From contig CAMNIN010000010.1 in assembly GCA_946540735.1 (NCBI GenBank), forward strand, positions 21,257-85,256: a DNA stretch of 64,000 nt. The letters are read 5' to 3'. Position 1 is the first letter of the stretch. The number at the start of each line of letters is the position of its first letter. The notes beneath the pieces were generated by a model. That model ran no database searches. It worked only from the letters and a program-made list of their open reading frames with translations, and was not told the DNA's origin. Made by a program: the position numbers and the translations under genes. Positions 1 through 8,730 of the stretch are shown piece by piece. The stretch comes from an uncultured Prevotellaceae bacterium. GTDB taxonomy: Bacteria; Bacteroidota; Bacteroidia; Bacteroidales; Bacteroidaceae.

Positions 1-842
1 TCGTAGATCTCCTTGAACGTGACGTTCTTGTTCTGCATCTTCATCCAGATGGAGTAGGGGGCTTTGATGCGTGCCCTGAGCTCGTATTGCATGCCCATCT
101 TGTCGAGGGCCTCCCGGATGGGAGCGGTGAACTCCTCAAACAGGATGTTGCGCGTCTGCTCGGTGGTGGCGAGCCTGTTTTTGATGTTCTCATACTCCGT
201 GGGGTGCTCGTATTTGAAGCTGAGGTCCTCGAGTTCGTTCTTGATCTTGTTGAGTCCCAGTCGGTTGGCCAGGGGTGCGTAGATGTACAGGGTCTCGCCG
301 GCAATCTTGTATTGCTTGTTAGCGGGCTGGCTGCTCAGTGTGCGCATGTTGTGCAGGCGGTCGCAGATCTTGATGAGGATCACACGGATGTCGTCGCTCA
401 TGGTGAGCAGGAGTTTCTTGAAGTTGGCGGCTTGCGCGGAGGCTTTGTCGCCGAAGATGCCGCCCGAGATCTTGGTCAGTCCGTCGACGATTTGTGCGAT
501 TTTCTGTCCGAAGATGGTCTCGATATCCTCCACGGTGTAGTCGGTGTCCTCCACCACGTCGTGGAGCAAGGCTGAGCAGATGCTCGTGGAGCCGAGTCCC
601 ATTTCCTCGGAGGCGATGAGCGCCACGGAGATGGGGTGCATGATATAGGGTTCGCCAGAAAGACGTCTCACGCCTTTGTGTGCTTGGCGTGCGAAGTGGA
701 AAGCCTTGTTGATGATGTCTACCTTCTTGCGGTGGGGTGAGGAGAGGTAGCTGTTGAGCAGTCTTTGGTAGGCCTCGTCGACCATTCTGTCGTCATCGGT
801 TTCATGCTCGGCTTCTTTGGCTTTTTGATTGATCTCGTCCAT
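1..842 (-). CDS. RelA/SpoT family (p)ppGpp synthetase/hydrolase, 5' part only
   Basis: This is the N-terminal part (about 280 residues) of a bifunctional RelA/SpoT homologue that makes and degrades (p)ppGpp, the stringent-response alarmone, in the cytoplasm. The reading frame is open from an ATG at 842 to the window edge. It shows the HD hydrolase domain, with HPISVALIA followed by LLHDVVEDTDYT, so the HDxxED metal and catalytic motif is intact and hydrolase activity is expected. The frame then enters the synthetase domain at YSIWMKMQNKNVTFKEIYD. Synthetase catalytic residues and the TGS/ACT regions lie beyond the edge. The gene begins 23 bp after the lytic transglycosylase stop and is probably the last gene of the parA-to-spoT operon. 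Bacteroidota often carry more than one RSH, so I give no symbol. Confidence 0.93.
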   Translation of the reverse strand, partial: MDEINQKAKEAEHETDDDRMVDEAYQRLLNSYLSSPHRKKVDIINKAFHFARQAHKGVRRLSGEPYIMHPISVALIASEEMGLGSTSICSALLHDVVEDTDYTVEDIETIFGQKIAQIVDGLTKISGGIFGDKASAQAANFKKLLLTMSDDIRVILIKICDRLHNMRTLSSQPANKQYKIAGETLYIYAPLANRLGLNKIKNELEDLSFKYEHPTEYENIKNRLATTEQTRNILFEEFTAPIREALDKMGMQYELRARIKAPYSIWMKMQNKNVTFKEIY

Positions 843-865
843 AGATACGTGGTTTTTGTGTGTTG

Positions 866-2143
866 TCAGCCTCTTCGGCCTCTTTTCCTCTTGCTGGTAG
901 AGGTGGCGGCGGCGCTGCTGCTTTTGCTGCTCCTGCCGTATCGGGAAGATTGGCTGCCGTTGCGCCCCGACCTGCTGGTGTAGGACCGTTGCGAACTGCT
1001 TGAGGATCGGTGTGAGGTGGCTTTCGGCTTGCTCTCGTCGACGGCCACATAGGTGCGGTGCTCGCCGGTGTGCATGGCGTCATAGCTGAGGATGCTGTCT
1101 TGCTGCTCGAGGAATTTGTTGATAGAGGCGAGCGGCATGCGGATGGTCGAGGGCTCGGTGAGTCCGTTGACCAGGTCGCGCCGGTATTGCGGGTTGAGGT
1201 CGCGCAGCATGCTGACTTCGATGTCGCAGAACTTGGAGATGGAGGCGAACGAGACGTTTTTGTCGACCACCACGGTGTCGGTGTGCTCAGGCAGGTTGGT
1301 GAGCATCGGGCAGATGTTGTGCTCGCAGTAGTAGTTCATCACGTAGTTGGCGGCGATGAAGGCGGGCACGTAGCCACGGGTCTCGGAGGGCAGGTAGGGA
1401 TAGATTTTCCAGTAGTCCATGCTGCCTCCGCTCCGCCGGATGGCTTTGTTGACGTTTTCGGGACCGCAGTTATAGGCGGCGATGGCCAGTGTCCAGTCGC
1501 CGAAGATGCGGTAGAGGTCGCGCAGGTAGCGTGCGGCGGCATACGACGCCCGTATCGGGTCGCGCCGGTCGTCGACGAGGGAGTTGACGCGCAGTCCGTA
1601 TTGCTTGCCGGTGGCGAGCATGAATTGCCAGAGTCCGGTGGCGCCCACCCTTGACACGGCTTTGGGGTTGAGGGCCGACTCGATCACAGGCAGGTATTTC
1701 AGTTCGAGGGGCACGTTATACGACTCCAGGGCTTGCTCGAAGATGGGCATGTAGAAGTTGGATGTGCCGAGCATGACGCTCACCGAGCGGCGCATGCGGT
1801 TGGTGTAGCGGTCGATGAACGATCTGACCACGGAGTTGAAAGGCATCTCGATGCTGTTGGGCATGCGGCGGAGGCGCTCGGCGATCACCTCGTCGCTGTA
1901 GTAGGGATTCTCGTCGCTCGACTCGCAGGCGTCATCGATGGTGAGCGCGCTGTCGTGGAAGAGCATCAGCAGGCTGTCGACGGCGGAAACGTAGTCGGTC
2001 ATGCCCTCAGGCACTTCGATGATTTCTTGCTTCCCCTCATCGTCGGTGAACAGGATCTCGTAGTCTTCATGGATCTGGGCCGACACTTGGCCGAGGCCAC
2101 AGGTCAGCAGGATGGCGATAAGGGTCAGTTGGGTTTTCTTCAT
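866..2143 (-). CDS. MltD-like membrane-bound lytic murein transglycosylase
   Basis: A 425-residue exported lytic transglycosylase that cleaves the MurNAc-GlcNAc bond of peptidoglycan. The start is placed at 2143 (MKKTQLTLIAILLT), which gives a clean signal peptide ending near VSAQ; an upstream in-frame ATG at 2212 would overlap the preceding gene and put polar residues before the signal. The SLT fold carries the catalytic glutamate in PVIESALNPKAVS, followed by GATGLWQFM and the AYNCGPENVNKAIRR tail typical of family 1 transglycosylases. A degenerate LysM-like stretch follows (SISKFCDIEVSMLRDLNP). The last 70 residues are Ser/Arg/Lys-rich low complexity, a basic tail that could bind anionic wall polymers (inference). 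It lies in the parAB-DUF5683-spoT gene string, 50 bp after DUF5683. Confidence 0.9.
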   Translation of the reverse strand: MKKTQLTLIAILLTCGLGQVSAQIHEDYEILFTDDEGKQEIIEVPEGMTDYVSAVDSLLMLFHDSALTIDDACESSDENPYYSDEVIAERLRRMPNSIEMPFNSVVRSFIDRYTNRMRRSVSVMLGTSNFYMPIFEQALESYNVPLELKYLPVIESALNPKAVSRVGATGLWQFMLATGKQYGLRVNSLVDDRRDPIRASYAAARYLRDLYRIFGDWTLAIAAYNCGPENVNKAIRRSGGSMDYWKIYPYLPSETRGYVPAFIAANYVMNYYCEHNICPMLTNLPEHTDTVVVDKNVSFASISKFCDIEVSMLRDLNPQYRRDLVNGLTEPSTIRMPLASINKFLEQQDSILSYDAMHTGEHRTYVAVDESKPKATSHRSSSSSQRSYTSRSGRNGSQSSRYGRSSKSSSAAATSTSKRKRGRRG

Positions 2144-2193
2144 TGGGTTGTCTTTTCTTTTTTGAGGTTTGGGGTAGTAGGGGGCGCACCTCT

Positions 2194-2958
2194 TCAGAAG
2201 GTGAGGCTGCATTGCAGTCCGAGGGCGCTTGATTTCAGAGGGTTGCGGCTGCTGTTGCTGTTGATGACAGCCGGCGAGACCCTCATGGTGAGGTCTTTGC
2301 TGATGTCGAAATCAGAAAGAGAGGCATCGATATAGGCGTCGATGACGGAGAGGGCATAGACCCCCACCAGGATGAAGAAGCTCAGGTCGCGGTAGCGGCG
2401 GTAGTAGTCTTTGCGCTTCTTGAAGAGCTCCGAGTAGCGTTTGATGTCATTGGCGGTCTCGATGCGTCTGCCCAGGTGCATGAATTGGTTGTAGCTCTGT
2501 GTCGTGGGGTCATCGTCCACGATGTCGAGGTAGGCCTGCGAGTAGTCGCGGTACATCTGGTTGTTCCACTGCAGGGCATAGATGCATCCGACGAATCCTC
2601 CGTAGACGATGGGCAGTTTCCAGTATTTCCGGTTGTAGATCTGTCCGGCTCCAGGCAGTACGACGGCGAGCCACAGGGCGCGCTGGGGATTGGGACGCCA
2701 AGTGCTCCAGTCGCGTTTCTGACGTTTGCCGGGCAGGGAGTCGGCTGACAGCAGGGAGGCTGCCTTCAACTCAGCCGAGTCGGTCGCTATCACCATGTCG
2801 TCGAGCATAGGGGTCAGCAGCGTGTCCGTTTCCGCCCCTTCCGGGGGAAGGGTCACCCGGGTACTGTCCACCTGTGCGCTGCCCTGGATGGCAGTGGTCG
2901 CCAGCATCACGGCGAGGAGAATGCTTCTGAGGAGTCTTTTGCGGATATTCACTGCCAC
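2194..2958 (-). CDS. DUF5683 family membrane protein
   Basis: A 254-residue protein with an N-terminal signal or anchor (LLRSILLAVMLATTAIQGSAQ), a proline-rich middle, and a DUF5683 region (QRALWLAVVLPGAGQIYNRKYWKLPIVYGG) with hydrophobic hairpins and a late membrane segment (LSFFILVGVYALSVIDAYIDA). Function is unknown; it is a conserved neighbour of parB and a lytic transglycosylase in Bacteroidales. The start is a GTG at 2958, only one base after the parB stop, so translational coupling is likely; a second GTG at 2952 is possible. The glycine-rich AGQIYN motif resembles small TM2-like envelope proteins. Envelope location is inferred from the hydrophobic segments. Confidence 0.82.
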   Translation of the reverse strand: MAVNIRKRLLRSILLAVMLATTAIQGSAQVDSTRVTLPPEGAETDTLLTPMLDDMVIATDSAELKAASLLSADSLPGKRQKRDWSTWRPNPQRALWLAVVLPGAGQIYNRKYWKLPIVYGGFVGCIYALQWNNQMYRDYSQAYLDIVDDDPTTQSYNQFMHLGRRIETANDIKRYSELFKKRKDYYRRYRDLSFFILVGVYALSVIDAYIDASLSDFDISKDLTMRVSPAVINSNSSRNPLKSSALGLQCSLTF

Positions 2959-2959
2959 G

Positions 2960-3853
2960 TCAGTTTTTCTTCAGGTTGTCGAGCAGGCTCATGATGCGCT
3001 CCAGTTCCTCTTCGTTGGAGAAAGGTATGCTGATCTTTCCTTTGCCCGATGGAGCGATGTTAAGTGTGATCTTGGTGTGGAAGAAACTGGCCAGTTGCTG
3101 GCGCAGGATGTCGAACTCCTCGGGCAGCCGGTTGGAGGCACCTGTTTTCTTGCCGTTGAGGTCTACGGTCTCCCCGTTCTTGATTTTCTTCACCATGTCC
3201 TCCACTTGGCGCACGGAGGAGCCGTTGCGCTGGATGGCCTCGAAGAGTTGCAGCTGTTGTGTCGGACTGTCGAGGGAGAGCAGGGCGCGGGCGTGCCCCA
3301 TGTCGATGGTCCGCTTCTGCAGGGCCATTTGCACTTGTGCGGGGAGCTTGAGCAGCCTCAGGTAGTTGGCCACGGCCACACGACTCTTGCCGACCCTTTC
3401 GGCCACCTTCTCCTGGGTCATACCCTCTTGTTCCAGCAGGTGGGCATAGGCGAGGGCGATCTCGATGGCATTGAGGTCCTCGCGCTGGATGTTCTCCACC
3501 AGGGCCATCTCCATCACGCTCTCGTCGTCGATGGTGCGGATGTAGGCGGGGATGGTGCTGAGCCCGGCCAGTTGCGAGGCGCGCCAGCGGCGTTCGCCGG
3601 CTACGATCTGGAAGCGCTCGCTACCGGTCTGCCTGAGCGTGATCGGCTGCACGATGCCCAGTTCGCGGATGCTGTTGGCCAGTTCGCGGAGCGTCTCTTC
3701 GTCAAATTCCCTGCGGGGTTGGTTGGGGTTGGCCTCGATCTGGTCGAGGGGTATCTCGTTGATGGTGCTGCTGCCCTGCGGCTTTACCTCATCGGTGGAG
3801 ATCAGGGCGTCGAGTCCCCTGCCCAGGGCGTTGAATTTCTTTTTTACTGCCAT
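2960..3853 (-). CDS. parB: Chromosome partitioning protein ParB
   Basis: A 297-residue ParB/Spo0J CTPase that loads at parS sites and spreads to form the partition complex. It begins with the chromosomal ParB signature ALGRGLDALIS, then the ParB N-terminal nuclease-like domain with NPNQPRREFDEETL and the CTP-binding GERRWRAS box, then the helix-turn-helix KVAERVGKSRVAVANYLRLL, and a C-terminal dimerisation segment. Length is normal. It lies 80 bp after parA and one base before DUF5683, an operon arrangement. I found no convincing 16-bp parS palindrome in the window by eye. Confidence 0.96.
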   Translation of the reverse strand: MAVKKKFNALGRGLDALISTDEVKPQGSSTINEIPLDQIEANPNQPRREFDEETLRELANSIRELGIVQPITLRQTGSERFQIVAGERRWRASQLAGLSTIPAYIRTIDDESVMEMALVENIQREDLNAIEIALAYAHLLEQEGMTQEKVAERVGKSRVAVANYLRLLKLPAQVQMALQKRTIDMGHARALLSLDSPTQQLQLFEAIQRNGSSVRQVEDMVKKIKNGETVDLNGKKTGASNRLPEEFDILRQQLASFFHTKITLNIAPSGKGKISIPFSNEEELERIMSLLDNLKKN

Positions 3854-3933
3854 TGTCGTGTGTTCGCTTTTCGTTAGCGGGTACTGCTGCCCGCGCTTTT
3901 TCCATTGCTGTCTTTTTCTCGTGTGGGAGCGGT

Positions 3934-4698
3934 TCAGCTGTTCTTGCTGATGATTTCCTTGGCCAGGGCCAGGTGGTTTTTGCTGCCGGTGCTCTCAGCG
4001 TCGTAGAGGATCACGGGCAGGCCGTGACTCGGACTCTCGCTGAGTTTCACGTTGCGCTGGATGACGGTCTTGAACACCAGTTCCTGGAAGTGGCGTTTCA
4101 CCTCGTCGTAAATCTGGTTGGCCAGGCGCAGGCGGCTGTCGTACATCGTCAGCAGGAAGCCCTCGATCTCCAGCCGCGGGTTGAGCTTGCTCTTGATGAT
4201 CTTGATGGTGTTGAGCAGTTTGCCGATGCCCTCAAGGGCGAAATACTCGCACTGCACGGGGATGATGACCGAGTCGGCGGCGGTGAGTGCATTGACGGTG
4301 ATCAGTCCCAGTGAGGGAGAGCAGTCGATGAGGATGTAGTCGTATTCGTCGCGTATGGGAGCGAGCAGTTTGGTGATGACTTTCTCGCGGTTGTCGATAT
4401 TGAGCATCTCTATCTCGGCACCCACAAGGTCGATGTGGCTGGGGATGATGTCCAGTCCCTCGATGTCGGTGGTATAGATGGCATCTTTCACGCCGCACTC
4501 GCCGATCAGACACTCATAAAGAGAGGTCTCCAGGGTGTTCACATCCACGCCCAGTCCGCTCGATGCGTTGGCCTGTGGGTCGGCGTCGATGACGAGCACG
4601 GTCTTCTCCAACGTCGCCAGCGAGGCGGCGAGGTTGATCGAGGTGGTGGTCTTGCCTACACCGCCTTTCTGGTTGGCTAATGCTATGATTTTTCCCAT
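3934..4698 (-). CDS. parA: Chromosome partitioning ATPase ParA/Soj
   Basis: A 254-residue ParA-type ATPase that drives chromosome segregation with ParB. The deviant Walker A motif is at the N-terminus ([20 protein letters not shown]), Walker A' is [11 protein letters not shown] and Walker B is [16 protein letters not shown]. The protein has no N-terminal DNA-binding extension, so it is the chromosomal Soj type rather than the P1 plasmid type. It is the first gene of the minus-strand string parA-parB-DUF5683-mltD-spoT and is transcribed away from surE, with a TAACTTTG -7 element about 30 bp upstream of its ATG. Confidence 0.97.
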   Translation of the reverse strand: MGKIIALANQKGGVGKTTTSINLAASLATLEKTVLVIDADPQANASSGLGVDVNTLETSLYECLIGECGVKDAIYTTDIEGLDIIPSHIDLVGAEIEMLNIDNREKVITKLLAPIRDEYDYILIDCSPSLGLITVNALTAADSVIIPVQCEYFALEGIGKLLNTIKIIKSKLNPRLEIEGFLLTMYDSRLRLANQIYDEVKRHFQELVFKTVIQRNVKLSESPSHGLPVILYDAESTGSKNHLALAKEIISKNS

Positions 4699-4728
4699 TT
4701 GCTACTTTCTAAAATCGTAAATTGACTG

Positions 4729-4736
4729 CAAAGTTA
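4729..4736 (-). promoter_or_regulatory. -7 element of the parA operon promoter
   Basis: The minus strand reads TAACTTTG, an exact TAnnTTTG Bacteroidota -7 box, ending 31 bp before the parA ATG. No clear TTTG -33 box sits 19-21 bp upstream, so this is a half-match. Confidence 0.55.
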
Positions 4737-4777
4737 CATATTTTATGCGAGAATCATGTATTTTAAACCTTTTTTCG

Positions 4778-4785
4778 TACTTTTG
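4778..4785 (+). promoter_or_regulatory. -7 element of the surE-lpxB promoter
   Basis: TACTTTTG matches TAnnTTTG and ends 22 bp before the surE ATG, predicting a short leader of about 16 bases. The -33 region is weak. Together with the parA box it makes the 109-bp gap a divergent promoter region. Confidence 0.55.
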
Positions 4786-4807
4786 CAGCCAAAACTAAAG
4801 GTTATTT

Positions 4808-5599
4808 ATGAATTTTAAGAGACCGTTAATACTTATTTCCAACGATGACGGCTATATGGCCAAAGGCATCAACTGCCTCGTCGACATGATCCGCGACATG
4901 GCCGACATCTTCGTGTGCGCTCCCGAATCGGCGAGGTCGGGATTCTCGTGCGCCTTCTCGGCCACGGAACCTTTGCGCCTGCAGCAGCGAAGAAAGGAGG
5001 AGGGACTGGAGGTATGGTCGTCAAACGGTACTCCTGTCGACTGCGTGAAACTGGCCCTCAACCAGTTTTTCACCGACAGGTTGCCGGATATGGTCATCGG
5101 GGGTATCAACCATGGCGACAATGCTTCTGTCAACACCCACTATTCCGGGACGATGGGGGTGACCTTGGAGGGATGCATGAAATACATTCCCTCTGTGGCT
5201 TTCTCCCTCTGCGACCATCGGGATGACGCTGATTTCGAACCCCTCCGGCCTTATGTGCGGATGATCACTGCCAAGGTGCTGGCCGAGGGCCTCCCTAAGG
5301 GCGTCTGCCTGAACGTGAACTTCCCGTTGGCTGCATTTCAGGGGGTACGGGTCTGCCGCATGGCACACGGCACCTGGTATGACGAGTGCGTCAAGGAGCG
5401 TCATCCCAGGGGGTATGACTATTACTGGATGGTGGGCAGTTACCGGAATGACGAGCCGGAGGCTGAGGACACCGACAACTGGGCGCTCACACATGGCTAT
5501 GTGGCCATCACCCCCACGCAATACGACGTGACCAACTACCCCATGTTGGAGCAGATGAAATCGTGGGATTTCGACGCCATCACTCCTTCTTCCAAGTAG
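4808..5599 (+). CDS. surE: 5'/3'-nucleotidase SurE
   Basis: A 263-residue survival protein SurE, a metal-dependent nucleoside monophosphate phosphatase of the cytoplasm. The N-terminus ILISNDDGYMAKGINCL holds the DD metal pair of the family; VCAPESARSG and GTPVDCVKLAL follow, then the GGINHGDNASVNTHYSGTMG block with metal-binding Asn and the phosphate-binding SGT. Length is normal. The stop is three bases before lpxB, so the two genes are co-transcribed, a pairing common in Bacteroidales. Confidence 0.95.
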   Translation: MNFKRPLILISNDDGYMAKGINCLVDMIRDMADIFVCAPESARSGFSCAFSATEPLRLQQRRKEEGLEVWSSNGTPVDCVKLALNQFFTDRLPDMVIGGINHGDNASVNTHYSGTMGVTLEGCMKYIPSVAFSLCDHRDDADFEPLRPYVRMITAKVLAEGLPKGVCLNVNFPLAAFQGVRVCRMAHGTWYDECVKERHPRGYDYYWMVGSYRNDEPEAEDTDNWALTHGYVAITPTQYDVTNYPMLEQMKSWDFDAITPSSK

Positions 5600-5602
5600 A
5601 CT

Positions 5603-6754
5603 ATGAGATATTATCTGATCGTGGGTGAGGCCAGTGGCGACCTGCATGCCTCACACTTGATGAAAGCGCTGAAAAAAGCTGACAAAAGTGCCGCATTCCG
5701 CTACTTCGGCGGCGACCTGATGGCCGCCGAGGGAGGTACGCTTGTGAGGCATTACAAGGATACGGCTTACATGGGGTTCGTCACCGTGCTGACCCATTTG
5801 CCTGCCATCTTCAAGAACATGGCTCTGTGTAAATCTGATATTCAGCAGTGGCACCCTGATGTCGTCATCCTGGTCGACTACCCGGGCTTTAATCTCAGTA
5901 TCGCAAAGTTTGTGCACCAGCAGCGTCTGGCCAAGGTGTTCTATTATATCTCGCCCAAGATATGGGCGTGGAAGGAGCATCGTATCAAGAACATCAAGCG
6001 CGATGTCGATGAACTCTTCTCCATCTTGCCTTTCGAGGTGCCTTTCTATGAGCAGAAGCATGGATACCCCATCCATTATGTGGGCAATCCCACGGCAGAT
6101 GAGGTGGCGGAATTTCAAAAAGATTATAATGAAACATTCTTACAGTTCTGCCAGCGCAACAACCTCTCCGGAAAACCCATCATCGCCCTACTGGCTGGTA
6201 GCCGGCAGACGGAGATCAGAGACAATCTCCCGCGGATGATGAAAGCTATCGGGGAATACCCCGATTACCAGTTTGTGCTGGCATGTGCCCCCTCCGTCGA
6301 CGATGCTTTTTATCAGACTTTGGTGGCGGGGAGCGAACTGCGCATGGTGCATGGCGACACCTACGCACTCCTCTCGCATGCCACCGCCGCCCTCGTGACG
6401 AGTGGGACGGCGACACTGGAGACTGCCCTTTTCGGGGTGCCGCAGGTGGTGTGCTACGCTCTGCGCATGGGGCGTCTTTATGGTTTCCTCCGCCGTTTCT
6501 TGCTCAAGGTGAAATATGTCTCGCTGGTCAATCTCATCGCCGACAAGGAAGTGGTGCCCGAACTGGTGCTCGAGACTTTCACCATCGAGCGGATGCTCCG
6601 TGAACTCCGTCAGATCCTCCCGGGCAACAAGGGCCGGGAGGTGATGCTCGACGGCTATGCCGCGATGCGCCGGAAAATCGGTGAGACAGGCGCTCCCGAC
6701 CAGGCCGCCCGACAGATGGTGGAATGTATGGAAAAATACAAATTAGGCGAATAA
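5603..6754 (+). CDS. lpxB: Lipid-A-disaccharide synthase LpxB
   Basis: A 383-residue GT19 glycosyltransferase that condenses UDP-2,3-diacylglucosamine with lipid X to make the lipid A disaccharide at the inner face of the cytoplasmic membrane. Visible signatures are YLIVGEASGDLHASHLM at the N-terminus, DYPGFNLSIAKF, YYISPKIWAWKEHRI, the C-terminal domain block ALLAGSRQTEI, and TSGTATLETALFGVPQVVCY for the nucleotide sugar. Length is standard. It follows surE by three bases and is followed by a separate strong promoter overlapping its stop codon. Confidence 0.96.
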   Translation: MRYYLIVGEASGDLHASHLMKALKKADKSAAFRYFGGDLMAAEGGTLVRHYKDTAYMGFVTVLTHLPAIFKNMALCKSDIQQWHPDVVILVDYPGFNLSIAKFVHQQRLAKVFYYISPKIWAWKEHRIKNIKRDVDELFSILPFEVPFYEQKHGYPIHYVGNPTADEVAEFQKDYNETFLQFCQRNNLSGKPIIALLAGSRQTEIRDNLPRMMKAIGEYPDYQFVLACAPSVDDAFYQTLVAGSELRMVHGDTYALLSHATAALVTSGTATLETALFGVPQVVCYALRMGRLYGFLRRFLLKVKYVSLVNLIADKEVVPELVLETFTIERMLRELRQILPGNKGREVMLDGYAAMRRKIGETGAPDQAARQMVECMEKYKLGE

Positions 6755-6755
6755 A

Positions 6756-6787
6756 TTTGGCGTTTCGCCGGCTTATTCGTAATTTTG
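6756..6787 (+). promoter_or_regulatory. Promoter of the DUF4494-yggS pair
   Basis: TTTG at 6756-6759, a 20-base spacer, then TAATTTTG at 6780-6787: a full match to the Bacteroidota sigma-ABfr consensus. It starts just after the lpxB stop and ends 36 bp before the DUF4494 ATG. Confidence 0.75.
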
Positions 6788-6823
6788 TGCCCCGATACAA
6801 GATAATCCAAAATTCTAAACAAA

Positions 6824-7303
6824 ATGAGATCAAGAACAGCCGATTGGTTTGAGACCAAGATACGTTATGAGAAGACCATGGAGGACGGACTCCAGAAGAA
6901 AGTGACCGAACAATATGTCGTTGATGCCCTGAGCTTTACCGAGGCGGAGTCCTCTATCACCGACGAGATGTCGTCTTATATCAGCGGCGAGTTCGAGGTG
7001 TCCGACATCAAGAAAGCCACTTACAAGGAGATCTTCTTCAGTGAGGCCGATGCCGACGACCGGTGGTATAAAGCCAAACTGCAATTCATCACCATCGATG
7101 AGAAGACACAGAAGGAAAAGCGCTCCAACGTCTACTACCTCGTGCAGGCTGCTACGCTTCCCGTCGCCGTGAAGCACATCGAGGAGGTGATGGGCACCAC
7201 GCTCATCGAATACGTCATCGCCAGTCTGGCTGAGACCCAGATCATGGATGTCTTTGAGCATAAGGCACAGGATGCCGTGAAAGAGCCTGCCACAGAAGCG
7301 TAA
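6824..7303 (+). CDS. DUF4494 domain-containing protein
   Basis: A 159-residue soluble protein that is one DUF4494 domain from end to end (starts RTADWFETKIRYEKTMEDG; contains EQYVVDALSFTEAESSI and SNVYYLVQAATLPVAVKHIEE). The family is restricted to Bacteroidota and has no assigned function; it is small, acidic and lacks signal or membrane segments, so it is probably cytoplasmic. It has its own strong promoter and is followed four bases later by the YggS homologue, with which it is surely co-transcribed. That conserved linkage is the only functional hint: the partner maintains pyridoxal phosphate pools. Confidence 0.88.
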   Translation: MRSRTADWFETKIRYEKTMEDGLQKKVTEQYVVDALSFTEAESSITDEMSSYISGEFEVSDIKKATYKEIFFSEADADDRWYKAKLQFITIDEKTQKEKRSNVYYLVQAATLPVAVKHIEEVMGTTLIEYVIASLAETQIMDVFEHKAQDAVKEPATEA

Positions 7304-7307
7304 GGAT

Positions 7308-7979
7308 ATGGACCAGACAGCCATCCGTCTGCATCAGGTGCTCGACACGCTGCCGAAGGGCGTGCGGCTCGTAGCGGTGAGCAAATATCACCCCGCCGAA
7401 AGCATCATGTCTGCTTACCAAGAGGGGCAGCGTATCTTTGGCGAAAGCCATGTGCAGGAACTGCAGGTCAAGCATGCGGCGCTCCCCTCCGACATCCAGT
7501 GGCATTTCATCGGTCATCTCCAGACCAACAAGGTGAAATACATCGCTCCTTACATCACCATGATCGAGGCGGTCGACTCCATCCGTCTGCTCCGTGAGAT
7601 CGACCGGCAGGCCGCAAGATGCGGGAGGGTTATCGACGTGCTCCTTGAACTTCATATCGCAGCCGAGGAGACCAAATACGGGCTTACCCTCGACGACTGC
7701 CGCCAACTTCTTGCCGAAGGCGAGTGGCGCACGTTGTCACATGTGCGCATCTGCGGGGTGATGATGATGGCCTCGTTTGTCGACGACGAAGAGCAGATAC
7801 GCCGTGAGATGACGCTCGCAGCCGATTTCTTCGATGAGGTGAAGGCACAATATTTCGCCGACGCTGCGTATTTCTGCGAGCGCAGCTGGGGTATGAGTCA
7901 CGACTATCCCATCGCCTGCGAGTGCCGGAGCACGCTGGTGCGTGTCGGTACCACCATCTTCGGCGAGCGGGTCTACTGA
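7308..7979 (+). CDS. YggS/PROSC-type pyridoxal phosphate homeostasis protein
   Basis: A 223-residue PLP-binding protein of the YggS/PLPBP family, a single-domain alanine-racemase-like TIM barrel that buffers pyridoxal phosphate and affects amino acid and keto acid balance. The PLP lysine lies in LVAVSKYHPAE, followed by FGESHVQELQVKH and WHFIGHLQTNKVKYI, the most conserved family blocks, and GMSHDYPIACECRSTLVRVGT near the end for phosphate binding. No enzyme activity is expected. Length is normal. Confidence 0.93.
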   Translation: MDQTAIRLHQVLDTLPKGVRLVAVSKYHPAESIMSAYQEGQRIFGESHVQELQVKHAALPSDIQWHFIGHLQTNKVKYIAPYITMIEAVDSIRLLREIDRQAARCGRVIDVLLELHIAAEETKYGLTLDDCRQLLAEGEWRTLSHVRICGVMMMASFVDDEEQIRREMTLAADFFDEVKAQYFADAAYFCERSWGMSHDYPIACECRSTLVRVGTTIFGERVY

Positions 7980-8045
7980 ATCCACCAGTCAAACGGTGGG
8001 TTTCCGATAATTGAGAATTAATGTTTCTTTTAAAAAAAACTGAAA

Positions 8046-8720
8046 ATGAAGAGAATTGTTTTTATGGCCATGATGATGATGGCCGTTCTGGGCGCCAAAG
8101 CCCAGTATGATCCCGGAACGTGGTCTATGCAGATCAAGTTTGGGTTTGGTGCCTCGACGATGACGAATATGGAGAGCATCCCCATGAACGAAGGCGTGTC
8201 GCTGGATACTCAGTATGCCGGAGCCTCCATGTACGGACTGGATGTGGAATACCAGGCCACAAAATGGCTCGGTGTGTCGCTGGGTGTCAACCGCTCCAAC
8301 CAAGGAACTGAATGGAAGGATTACACGGACGCTGATAATATCAAATACAGAGATCCGCAGGTGAGTCTGTCGTACCTCAACGTACCCCTCGTGGCCAATT
8401 TCTACGTGTTAAAAGGTTTGGCTCTGAAGGCAGGTGTCCAGGCAGGATTCCTGACCAGTGCTGATGTCAGCATGAGAGTCAAGACCGTCCTGGCTGGCCA
8501 TGATGTGACGACAAAAACCTCTGTGGATGTCGAGGACGACTGCAACAAGGTGGATTTCAGCATTCCTGTCGGCATTTCATACGAGACCAAGAGCCATTTC
8601 GTGCTCGGTGCCACCTACAACATCGGAGTGTCCAAGGTCAACAAGAACAAGATCTTCGGTGAGAAGGACAACAAGAACGGCTTGTTCATGCTCAACTTCG
8701 GTTGGAAGTTTGATCTGTAA
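8046..8720 (+). CDS. PorT-like outer membrane beta-barrel protein
   Basis: A 224-residue secreted protein with signal peptide MKRIVFMAMMMMAVLGAKAQ and a region of alternating amphipathic strands (YGLDVEYQATKWLGVSLGVN, VSLSYLNVPLVANFYVLKG, LKAGVQAGFLTSADV), ending in FMLNFGWKFDL with a C-terminal aromatic-rich strand. This matches the outer-membrane beta-barrel (PorT/OmpX-like) family very common in Bacteroidota. Function is unknown. The 66-bp gap after yggS has no clear TAnnTTTG box. A strong hairpin terminator stands 230 bp downstream, beyond a palindromic repeat cluster. Confidence 0.8.
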   Translation: MKRIVFMAMMMMAVLGAKAQYDPGTWSMQIKFGFGASTMTNMESIPMNEGVSLDTQYAGASMYGLDVEYQATKWLGVSLGVNRSNQGTEWKDYTDADNIKYRDPQVSLSYLNVPLVANFYVLKGLALKAGVQAGFLTSADVSMRVKTVLAGHDVTTKTSVDVEDDCNKVDFSIPVGISYETKSHFVLGATYNIGVSKVNKNKIFGEKDNKNGLFMLNFGWKFDL

Positions 8721-8730
8721 GCCGCGATAG

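Noticed and set aside
2144..2212. Upstream in-frame start (2212) for the lytic transglycosylase
   Set aside because: It would overlap DUF5683 and bury the signal peptide; the start at 2143 is better.
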